Positions 1-10,600 of a stretch of DNA of 64,000 nucleotides are shown here, piece after piece; positions within the stretch are counted from its first letter, which is position 1; each line of letters begins with the position of its first letter. The notes under the pieces were generated by a model, which worked only from the letters and a program-made list of their open reading frames with translations, searched no databases and had not been told where the DNA came from. This DNA comes from Megascapheus bottae (lineage: Eukaryota > Chordata > Mammalia > Rodentia > Geomyidae): positions 62,001-126,000 of the forward strand of contig JANJXV010000189.1 in NCBI GenBank assembly GCA_024803745.1, read 5' to 3'. A program made the translations under genes and the position numbers.

Positions 1-900
1 TTGACAGGGGACACTTGCTAGGAGATGTGGACATGGAAACAAATGTAACTCCACCAACTCTTCTAGTCCTGTAGAAGGGTTCAGAAAATGCTACTTAGTT
101 GTTGATCACGTGCTCCTCTGCTCCAGAGATTGATGCAGATGACTGAGAACATGCCTCACAGAACATGCTCTGGGGCCTACGACCTGTCCATGCCTTCCCA
201 CAACCCACAGAATTGAGCCCTATATGTCCTTTCTATAGACAACCATGGAGCTAGGGGTCATAATCACTGGAGCCTCTAGGTGCCCAGTTCTGAGGGGCCC
301 TCCCTTGGACCTAGCCCGCACACTGCACCTGATTTCTGAAAAGTGAATCCCAGTGTGAGCGCTCCATTACCCAGAAGATTGAACTTGAGGGGCTGGGAGT
401 TTGGTCTAGTGGTAGAGTGTTTGCCTAGCATGCACAAACACCCGGGTTCGATTCCTCGGTACTACATAAATAGACAAAAGCCAAAAATGGTGCTGAGGCT
501 CAAGTGGTCGATCTCAACCTTGAGAAAAAGAATGAAAGGACAGGGCTCAGTGCAAGCCTAGGACTGGCCAAAAATAAAAAATAAAAAGGGATTTTACTTG
601 TGATTTGGGGTGACTCTGTGCCCTCCAGATTCCTGTCTCCTTCCCGCTGGCCTCCGATCACACCTCCTAATGACCCATCTCACAGAGTCATGGCTGTCCC
701 CTGGACCGCACTCTGGTTTAAAGATGCACCAATTCCATCCAAGAGAAAAGAGAAAAGAGAGTAAAGGAAATAATAGGACTGAGATTCAGCGAAGCGGGTC
801 ACTCTCATTGTCCCCCTTTTTGTCTCAGTACTATCAGTGCCACCATGAGTGCCTTCTCAAGCCAAGTAAGTTGAGGCCTGGCTACGGCATGCCCCAGTGT
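1..900. repeat. Left copy of the duplicated RalGEF 5' flank
   Basis: Colinear with 20573-21230: both open with ttgacaggg.acacttgctagg and share long near-identical runs through the segment ending ccaccatgagtgcc. The left copy differs mainly by a SINE insertion at ~388-590. Since the right copy lies just upstream of the RalGEF-like start at 20123, another such gene probably begins just left of the window. No coding exon was recognised inside. Confidence 0.8.
388..590 (+). repeat. Dimeric ID-type SINE (tRNA-derived)
   Basis: Starts with a tRNA-like A box (gtctagtggtagag) and B box (gggttcgattcc), then a second ID-like unit, and ends in A-rich sequence (ccaaaaataaaaaataaaaa). It is absent from the paired copy at 20.9 kb, so it inserted after the duplication. 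Confidence 0.8.
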
Positions 901-1769
901 GGGAGCACAGCTGATGGCACTTGCTGTGTGTGTGTTTCTGTATCGGGGTGGCTGAGAAAAAGGCTGTGTTGCCACATGGGCAGCTCCGGCCATCTCCAGA
1001 CCCTGTGTCCTGTAATGACCGACCTCATCCAAGCTGCCTTCATTTATCCTGGACTCCTACCTGGACACATTGCTCTTGGTTCCTTTCTGGTTTTCTTTCC
1101 TGCCTCCATTTCTTCCTTGGCTATGATTGTAACTCGAAGAGAGATCTTAGGCCGAAGCTCAACCGTGGCCTGATGTGGTGACTGGATGGGGAGCCTTCTC
1201 CTTGTCCACGCACAGGAAGCTGCTTGTGTGGGGACATGGGCCTCTTGCATGGAGGCAATGAGAGGGCAGCCTAGATGTCAAGAACACAGGAACATAGGCA
1301 AGCTCCCTCACACACTGTGTAGACACCATTGGTCAACTACTTCTTGTGTTTCCTTTGATATGCATGACTTCGGTGCCTTAGGGCTGAAGGGCCATTCCTC
1401 TTTTGCAGCACTAATGAGTCAGGGAAATGTGTGGACCTGAGTGTGCACAGCACGGATCATCCCTCTTCTGCCTTGTCTGTCACATCCTCAGTCCCCTGAT
1501 CAGTGAGGCACTGACAAGGCAGTTCTCTGGCTGGTGTGTGTGTGTGTGTGTGTGTGAGCAGGACCCCTTGTCCATCTCAAGACAGCCTGGCCTAGCAGGC
1601 CTGGAGCTGGCTTCGGGCGTGATGTTCAACTCTTTGGGGAGGATCATTTTGGTAGTGCAAAGAGCCGTGCGTTTGTGACATTCAACAACCTCATGCTGTT
1701 CTCCTTGTTCACTCACCCTTCCCTGATTCTAGATCTCTAGACCAGCTCCAGAAACAAGATGCTAGAACG

Positions 1770-1965
1770 CCCATGGCCGTGAGCCACTGCTGTCAACTTA
1801 GCTACTCAGTAGAGGCTGCAGTTTCAGGAGAGGGTTCAAAGCCAGCCAGGCAGCTGGCTGGTCTCCAATGGACCACCTGAAGGATGCAGTTGGGCTTTGC
1901 CTTCCAGTGTGGAGCACTCGCGTTAGGCACATGAGCACAAGGACAATACCAGGTCCAGAGTTGAA
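1770..1965 (+). repeat. Degenerate B1-ID composite SINE
   Basis: Shows gagccactgctgtcaactta, then gctactcagtagaggctgca and ttcaaagccagcc, the worn signature of the B1 half seen in better copies elsewhere in the window. Confidence 0.5.
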
Positions 1966-2754
1966 GGGAAAAAGCAGCTGCACTTGGGAAGGAGAGCTGG
2001 CTAGGCAGAGTTCTGTGAATATTCAAATCCAGCCCTTGGTCTTTCTTTCCAAGTGGCTACAGAAATGTTATCTTCTTTCACATTGATACCCTCAGCTTGC
2101 CTATGGCTGTACATTCTCAGTGTGGATAATTCCCCCAGGTTGATCCAGATCCCTGCTGAGTGAGCTCTTTTATTCTTGTAGAGGCAGCTTCTAAGCATGG
2201 CTGTGTCCCAGTGTCCAATGTGGATGTGTATCCCTTGTTGAGAGCACTGAGCAGGGTCTTCTCAAAAAAAGAGGAGCAGTATATCTCTCATATGGTGCGA
2301 TGTGGAGGCAATGCTTGACAAGTCTAGATGTACACCTGTTTTCATTCAAATGGGCAAGGAACAGAGATCCTTGTCTGCCCAAATCATTGCATTTTGCCAT
2401 TTTTGTCTCATCACAGACAAGATTTGATATTCTGCAGGGCATTGAGAGTTCTCATTGACATTTCCCCTGCACTATCAACTATATGGCTAGTCTTTCCTCA
2501 TGCACCACAATGTGAAAGAAGCTGCCATGTTGTATCTGGGGACTAAGACAAGAACTCCATGTATGAACTATGTCTTTCTTGAAATCCAGAACGTGTCACT
2601 GACAAATCTCTGAAGTATGGCCATTGTCCCCTGACCAAGGTCATTTTATGACACTGTGGCACAGAAAACCCTGGCACAAAACCTTTTGTTTTCCTATCTC
2701 TCCCTTTGTGTGCTTTTCTGTGTCCATCTTCTTCTCTTTCTTTCACACGTGCAC

Positions 2755-2812
2755 TCACACTCAATCACACACACACACACAGACGCACGCACACGCACGC
2801 ACACACACACAG
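2755..2812. repeat. (CA)n / CACG microsatellite
   Basis: Runs of cacacacaca interrupted by gacgcacgcacacgcacg. Confidence 0.9.
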
Positions 2813-4500
2813 ACTTCGTATGTTGTTTTAGGGGCATGACTTGGGGCCTGGTTACTCACCTGAGCTCTAATGCTCCAGGACAGTCTTTGTCGCTTGGAGC
2901 CCTAGAGATAGTTCTGGTTGTCATATAGTCTGAGATTAGTCTTAGGGACCTTGCTGACTGTCTTCACTAGGAACCACCACTTTCAGATCTTCCTGTTCAG
3001 AATAGCTAGAATTTCAGGACTGAACCTCCATGCCTAGCTGTTTTCCCATTGACCAACAGTGAGCAAGAAGCAATTCCTCAACTCTGTCCCTTAGCTGCAG
3101 TAGAGGCAGCAGTAGCAGCATTACCCTCATGAAGCCCTCCTGTGGTGACTAAGTCTCATCTCCTTGAGGAGTCCACCAACTGTGGACTCTGACATTCCCT
3201 CGCCTCCCTGGCCTGCCCTCAGGATGCTGCTGCTGGTTTCCCCGGTATAATTGTGATTTAATCCTTCTTCCTATACTAATAGGTGTGAAATTGTGATTTC
3301 TTGAGACATGCAGTGTAGTGAAAGTGAAGCAAACTCTAGGTGCTCAGAGAGGGTGGACATGCTCCCCCTTCAGGGGGTAGAGAAGCATGGTGCATTCCAT
3401 TCCCTACACCTGCCTAAAGTCCAGTGTCATCCTGTGCAGTTCCTGTTTCACAGCACACATGCATGCTTCTCATTCACACTCAGGATCCAGGAAGAAGACC
3501 ACAATAAGCAGGGTCTTGTAGAAACACCTTTGGGTTTTTTGTTTTTTTGTTTTACATTATCCCGTCGGTAGTCAAGACTACTATTTTGTGGTCGGGTTGT
3601 GTTCAGTCCTGTGAAGGCAGCCACTATTGAAACACTGAACATCTCTTTTGGTCTCCTGGGTCCAGGATGCTGTCTCTGAGTTGAGTATAAAGTCCTGTGT
3701 GAAGGCACCGTGCTGGAAGCACTGTGTTCACTGAATGGAGGGTGAGGACAGAAGTGTTGCAGAGACCTTTCCTCTAGGAGGTTTGGACGGCTGGCACTTG
3801 CTTCTCCATCAACCCTCTTGGGAATATCTAGTGCACCCTGCCAAAGCTAGGAATAGCAGAAATGTAGGGAGGCAAAGAAGTCAACCTAGAGTGGTTAGAG
3901 TGTCTTGGTGAGGGCATGAATTTGGGGGCTGACAGGAAGGGCTCTTTGACCTAAATCCCAGTCAGTAGAGAGGAGAGAGGCAGGACAAGGGAGGACAGCA
4001 TGCACAGTGCTTCAAACAAATGGCCCCTGTTCCTTTCCAGTCAAGTGCAGAGGACACTTCAGGCACTGAGAGGGAGTCCCTGGAGGGCTGGATGGTATGT
4101 CCAGTATCAGTCCTCATTCTGGTGGAAGTAGAACTTTGTGGATTGAAAGATCCACATTTGGATCCTAGATTTGTTGTGCGAGGAAAGGAATGCGTGGTAA
4201 CCGTCTTCTGTCATCTGGGGAGGGTTTTCTAGGAAGGATGGTGAGGTTATCCTGGATGGAAGGGCAAGCGAAAGTAACATGTGGCCCGGACATTGTGCCA
4301 CAAGCATGTGTAGCTCAGCGGGGATCAGCTAGGAAAGATCTGATGGGATCCTGGATTTGGAACCCAAGGAAGATGGCTCCTGGCTTGGTCCACGGTGCCA
4401 CTGCGGAGTGGACTGTGTGGAAAAGATTGTGTTTTGAGGCTGGAAGGTCAGTGGAGGGTAGGGGGTGGCCTGGGCCAGCCCAGTCCAAGGGGAGGCCTTC

Positions 4501-4655
4501 TTAAGTGTCTGGCTCCCTCTCTTGGTGGGTGAAGGTGACTCGCTTGTTCTTGGTCCTCCTCTGTGGGGAGGTCCTCTCCTGAAAGACCACATCCCATTGG
4601 TCCAAGGACTTGCTTATGTCTAACCCATTGTCATCTTCAGGAATCCTCAGCTCTG
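4501..4655 (-). CDS. RalGEF-like exon 16, end of RBD and C-terminus
   Basis: Acceptor cctccag at 4656. The frame continues from exon 15 as [13 protein letters not shown], matching the LKIPENANVFYAM stretch that closes the RALGDS RBD, then a basic tail ([10 protein letters not shown]) and TAA at 4503-4501. It lies nearly 4 kb from exon 15 because a retrovirus remnant and a PAK1 copy fill the intron. Confidence 0.75.
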
Positions 4656-7600
4656 CTGGAGGAGGGACAGTGAGATAGTCAGCAGTCCTGTTGTGGGCTG
4701 CCACACACCAAATGTGTGAGAAGCTCCTGCAGGGCAGAGGCGTGAGCCGAGATGTCGCCATCCCCTCAGTCCAATGCCAGGAGCGCTCAGGACCCGGGAC
4801 CCCTGCCTGGGAACTGAGTCTCTTCCCATCTCTTGTATGTGGCCCAGGAAAGATGTTGGGACTCCAGGTCACGCCAGCTCTGCGTGGGGGTAGCACAGGG
4901 GATTCCCCACTTCCCCCACTGCTGTCTGGATCATCACCTCCAGGCACAGCCAACATTGCAGAATGCACAGCACCTCCCACGAGCACTGTCCTCCTGCCAA
5001 CAAGGAGCACCAGAGGCAGGACTATGCTCAGGCCCCCTGAACACTCTGCATTCTGAGGCCCTCCGTGCAGGGAGCCCCAAGCACTCAACTAGCCGTGCCT
5101 CTACTGCTGACTCTTCTGCTCCCCAGTTACCTGTGTCCACGGGTGTCCTATCAACTAAGTCTAGAGTGTACTCAGCTCTTGCCCACATTCTGGTTTCTCT
5201 TTCACATTCAATCGCCTTCCCAAGGCTCTGAGTTGGTTTCTGGCAAGAAGGGAACCCATGCCACTGTGACATAGGAAATAATTTTGGGGGGTGAGGTTCA
5301 GGACTCCTCCCAGAATATAGTTGAGGGGCAAAAGGATATTATTAGGCAATTTTAAATAAGGCCTGAGCCATTGAATATCTACTAGAAGATTTGGAAATCA
5401 TTAAGGGTATGGAGGCAGTCAACACGAAATTGAATGTGAGGTGTTAAATCTAATTCCTGTTGTAAATTTAAACCCAAATAGGTCAAGGGATCTTGTCACT
5501 GGACTTTTATCAGGAGTTACTTGCAAGCCAAGGTTAAGAAAGGCTTTAGAAAGTTCCACAAAACAATTTTGTAGATCTGGCCTGTCCTGAGCCACCAACA
5601 AAATATCATCAGGGTGTAGGGGAATTGTATAAAAGCAGTCTTTGAGATCAATGATCATTTTAGCCACATAAAAATTCCTTGTCAAACACATTTGGTTAAG
5701 GCTATTTACGCTGTACATGGCCAAGCGCAAGCGTGCACTATTTATAGTTTCAAGCAGAAACTGTTCCTTATGTGACCACAATTGCAATCATTCAATGAAA
5801 ATTCTTATAAAAACATGAATCTCCTTAATAAACAATCTCCAACTCTCTGCCAGTTAATCTCATTAATGGTTCCCTCCTTGGGGAACCAAGGATAGAATTC
5901 TTCCCCATGATCAAAAAATGCCTTTAAATCTTGCCTTTTAACGCGAGTTCCTCGTGTCTTGAGGGCCTCTTAAACCTGAGATGAGCAATTCCTGTGACGA
6001 TGATACCTGTGCCATGGCCAGTCACTTACCTTGCGCCGTCTTCACTGCTCAGCGTTGACCGAAACTGATGTCTTGGGTGGGTAGCTCCGAGCCGGTCACA
6101 CAATCACTTGGATCCAAGTTTTCCTGGAAGACAGCGTTCCTCAGCCTCGCTGCCTCCCGGGCCCCATGTTGGGCGCCATTTGTCCCATCCAGCGGGACGT
6201 CGACTAGGGCCAAGAACCTAGAGGGAGGAATGAAAGGGACAGGAGACACGAAGAAGGCAGCAAGACAAGCGTCCTGATTAAGCCGCAGATTTTATTTTTC
6301 ACACAGGGGTTTATATGCCTCTTCAGGAGAGGCAGGAGGGGGTGGGGTATAGGAACTGCTTGGGGTAGGGAGTCGGGTAGTAGGATGTTTGCTCGGGGTA
6401 GAGGCCAGGTGGTAGGATGTTTGCAAGCAGGCACGTGTTGCTACGTGACGTAATCCCAAGATGCAGGCGCGTTCTTACACTAAGAATTCAGGGCGTGGGA
6501 GAATGTCCCCGACCCTGGGGTGGGCAGCATCTCAGTGCTTGTTCTTGGTTGCCTCCCTTGCTGCAGCAATCAATGGGATGAGGCAGGAGAGGGGCTTGGC
6601 AACCTCGAGGAACGGATGTTGCAGGAGCTCTTTAGCTGAGCCTCTCTTTTCCACATCCATCTCGAGACAGCGGTTTAAAAAGTCCCGGAAGATAGGCGAC
6701 ACCTTCTCTGGGTTCTGAAGTTTTGGAGTGCCACTGGTGGCAATGAGGCCCAAGGCCCTCAGAGGGTTTTCATTGAAGTATGGGGGCTCTCCTTCCATCA
6801 TTTCAATAGCCACGATGCCCAGGGACCAGATGTCAACCTCGGGTCCATAGGGCTTTCGTGTTACCACCTCGGGTGCCATCCAATATGGCGTTCCCACCAT
6901 GGTGCTCCTTTTGCTCTGTTCTGGAGTTATCTGTGCACAGAATCCAAAATCGGTTAATTTGACAGAGCCATCCATTCCCAACAGTATATTGTCGCTCTTG
7001 ATGTCTCTGTGAATGACTTGATTTGAATGTAGGAACTCTAGGGCCTGCAGACACTCACGGCACACAGCGGCAATCTGTCCTTCATCCATACAGATTTCTG
7101 TCACCACATCTGACAAGGGACCTCCAGCCAAGTATTCCATGACAACCCATAGCTCATCTCCTACAAGGTAATTGTCCAAGTAGTTTGCAATATTTGGGTT
7201 CTTGTTTTCCCTCATGACCAGGATCTCATTAATAATCAGCCCTTTCTCCGGATGCTGCTGCAGATTCATCTGCTTAATGGCCACCTCCTGTCCTGTGGCT
7301 ACATCCATGGCGGTATACACAGTTCCCAAAGCACCGTGTCCAATCTTCTCAAAGCGCGTATACTTCTTCTTAGGATCACCCACACTCACTATGCTCCGTA
7401 ATTTCTCTAAGATCTCCTCATCAGACATGTTGGGTTTCTTCTGCTGCTTCTCAATATGCCGGGTCAATGGATCTGGTGGAGTGGTGGTATTCTCAGTAGG
7501 TGAAGTGGGAGATGTAGCCACGTCCCGAGTTGGAGTGATAGGAAGTGGTTCAGTCACAGTCGGTGTATATATAGACGTTGTGTGCTCTGGATGTGGAGCA

Positions 7601-10600
7601 ATCACTGGAGAAGAGGCATCGTCATCATCATGTTCATCTTCTAAAACTAGAGGCCCCGCAGGGGTCTCAGACACAGTCTTCACATTCATTTGAGCTGAAA
7701 GGCATAAATAGGAAGACTGTGACCAGTCCAGATGGGAAAAATCAAGCAAGACCATAGCAGCAAAGTAAAAGGCAGTAACTGGGGCATGGTGGCTCATGCT
7801 GTAATCCTAGCTACTCAGGAGGCTGAGATGTGCCTTGTCTGTATTTTTGCATGTGTGTCTGTGTGTGTTTCTGTGTCTGTACCTGGCTATGTGTCTGTCC
7901 TCCTCCTAAGACATTTTGTACTCTGCACTGAATGGGATGTGAATCTCAGTGACAGAGGTGGTTTGAACTTTTCCAGAGATCTCTGAGATCTCTCTAGTTC
8001 ATTCTGGGCCTGCACCTGGGCTTGATTCTGTTATGAATTCTCTGTCCACATCACTAAATCTTGTCATGCAAGTGTATTTCTGTTGGCTGCCACTGGATGG
8101 ATTGTTGCTCTGATGTTTGGTGGAATAAGACTGGCTATTGGGGGTCTGGCGGGGCATCTTTCTTCCCCGGTCAGCTGAGAGAGATCAAGGGATTTGGCTA
8201 GTTGTTTTCCATTGTGTGATTTCTTTTTTCTGAAGCCCTGTTTCCCATGTGAGCATGATGTAGAAAAGTGTATTGTAGTGAGGGTAGCGGCCAGCTGGTC
8301 CGCTGGCAGCTGTAAGCACTGCCCTCCGACTTGAGGTATCTCTGTGGGGCGGCTCCCTCTCCAGGTAAGTTAGGGCATGGCAGGACTGTGCAAGGGCTGG
8401 CATATCCAGCAGAAGAGGGGCAGTACTGAACCCCTGGGCATGCAGTACCCACTTTGGGCTTAGCGTGCCCAAAGGCCACCCTTGTGCCGCTGCCCCCAGC
8501 ACTTCGGATGAGCCATGACCCCCACCTGCATCCCCTCCTGCCATTTCCCTTCCTGGCTGTCTGCATGGGACTCACTCAGTTCCTCAGAAGCGTCCTGTAC
8601 CAGCTCCAAGTCTTTGGGCCTGTGCTGGCGCGGCCAGTGTTCCCCTGTGGCCTCCAGGATGTCGTCACTAAGCTTCTCCTGCTTGGTCACCTGCATCCAA
8701 ATAGCAGAGAAATCATCAGGTGCAGTGTCCAGTGTGTGTGTGTGTGTCTTCCCTCAAGTCAGTGTCCAAGGATCCTCTGGAAGCCTTGCAGTGCACAACA
8801 GAGGACTCCCCCATGAGGATGGCTAGTGTCATTGTAGCTTGGAGAGGACTGGCAGGGTGGAGTGGTATGGACTCTTGATGAGGAAGCATGAGGCAGCAGA
8901 GTTGAGCCAGGACTCCTGCTCACTTGAGCACTTGGTAGAGGCAAGGGGCTTCTCCTAAGCTGGGCCAGTTGACTTGGAAACAGATTGTGCTGTTTCCATG
9001 TCGTCAGCAGCCAGACTCCTGCCCTCCTGACTAGTTGTGAGGCCACCAGGTGGATTCTGGTAGGTTGGCCACGCAGGATTTCTTTGTGCAGCCTACTAGC
9101 CCTGCTCCCTCCCTGTGTGTGAGAGACAGCCAGTTGTCTAAGGGAAATGGACTAGATTGCCTGGGAAGGCCCTGTTCCCGACTCCAGGCTCTAGATAGCT
9201 CTTCCTCTCAGGAAAGTGAAGAAGGTCAGGTGTGGACTGTGCCTTAGGCAGCCAAGGACTTCCTGTGCTTTATCCCTTGTTCTTGTTTCAGGACTCCTCA
9301 GGGTCCCAAGTGTGCTCTTATTCTTGCCTGGTGAGGGAGCATCATTCCTCCCTCCTCCCTGTCAGCAGGGGCCCTAGACACTGTCCAATGCCTCCAGCAT
9401 AGCATGGCGGGTTTCTTACTGTGCACTCCAAGTCATCTGTCTTGTGGAAGGAAGGGTAAGGACATGGAGAAGGGCCCAGGGCTGTGCACTGGCTTGTGGG
9501 AGACATCACATCAGCGGAATGCCCCTGTGCCCCACTCAGCAGGATGCCTCTGTGCACATTTCCTGTGTGCTCAGGCAGGCTCACCTTGATGACACAGGAG
9601 TCTCCCCCATGCCTCTGGGTAACTAGTCTGTGTGGGGAGCCGCTGCTTCCCACTCCTAAGGCCCAGCTCTGGCTGCTGGCTGTGCTGGGCTCAGGTGTGC
9701 TGCAGGCCAAAGAAGAGGCTGGGCTGCTGCATGTCACGTGTCTGCGTGCAGTCCCTGAAGATGGCAGGGAGGCACAGGCCCCGATCTGCAGAAACAACCA
9801 CATCAGGACAGGGGTGGAAACCCGACGGGTGCCCGAGACTGGAAGGATGTCTGGGACCTTCCAAACAGTGTGTACATGCATGCGTGCGTGTCTGTCTGTG
9901 TGGTGAATGTGCCCACACGGGTTTGTGTAGGCGAGCAGCTTGCACTTTCAGGTCTCCTTACGTGTACCTCTAGTTGGCCAGGTAGGACTGGAGTGGAGAT
10001 GCGGGGTGTCGCCTGTTCCTGGTGTGGACAGGATTCTCCCCGGAGGCTGGCGTGTGGTTGGGTTGGGGCCTGGCCAGGGCAGTGCGCACTGCTGTGTGAG
10101 GGCCCTTCGGCTGTGTCCCGATTGCTGCTTCCTGTGCTGGGGCCAGGCTGGGCCTGGTCCTGATATGAGCAGTGAGAGCCGGCACTGAAAAGGAAGTGAG
10201 TGCTGTGGGCAAGGGGATTCAGAGAAGGACTGGCTTGCTGGAGGGAATTCCCCCACACCATCCCAGACCCTGCTCCCCACGACCCTGCTTGCCTGCTGCT
10301 CCCTTGTAGGATCCTTCCAATCCCCATTTCCCGAAGGTCCCCCCACCCCCCTTTGGGTTGGAGGGATGGATGCAGAGACAAGCAAGGGGAGCACAGCGAG
10401 TCCCAGAGAGCTGCTGCCTCTGAGCCCAGCAAGGACAAGTCAGCGTCTGCCTCTGGGGCTCCCCAGTCCCTGCCCAGCATCTTGCTGGCTCCTGCCCCCA
10501 CAGCCCATGCACTTACGTCTTGCTGCCTGAGAGCTTGTGTCTGGGTAGGCTGGGATTGCTACTCTGCTTGCGGGGCTCTAGTGCACAGGAGAGCTCGTAG

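Larger units (their letters stand above)
901..4500. other. Intergenic region 3' of the RalGEF-like gene
   Basis: No exon recognised on either strand. It holds a worn B1-ID SINE (~1770-1965), a short GT run (~1534-1555), a CA/CG-rich microsatellite (~2755-2812) and otherwise unique sequence. Short open frames here lack homology and splice context. Confidence 0.5.
6181..6479 (-). mobile_element. 5' LTR of a class II (betaretrovirus-like) endogenous retrovirus
   Basis: On the minus strand the element begins TGTAAGAACGCGCC at 6479 and ends GGGACA at 6181, the TG...CA ends of an LTR, 299 bp in all. It contains a TATA box, a poly(A) signal and, two bases beyond its end, a Lys-type primer binding site. 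Internal retroviral sequence follows at lower coordinates. No 3' LTR was found, so the provirus is truncated at its 3' end. Confidence 0.85.
4656..8575 (-). other. Last intron of the RalGEF-like gene
   Basis: The interval between exons 15 and 16. It contains, from high to low coordinates, a B1-type SINE scrap (7779-7832), a PAK1 kinase copy (6532-7689), an LTR (6181-6479) and gag/pol scraps (5419-5920). All retroelement-derived coding pieces lie in the transcribed orientation of the host gene. Nothing else was recognised at 7840-8575 or 4660-5400. Confidence 0.65.

Noticed and set aside
388..470. tRNA gene suggested by A and B box sequences
   Set aside because: The boxes belong to an ID-type SINE with A-rich tail; no cloverleaf with proper acceptor stem was apparent.
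4501..5088. Whole 195-codon frame as a single exon
   Set aside because: Only the part from 4655 downward matches RALGDS and follows a splice acceptor; the upstream part is intron read-through.
7202..7693. 163-codon plus-strand frame
   Set aside because: It lies antisense to the PAK1 copy, whose motifs are unambiguous on the other strand; a shadow frame.
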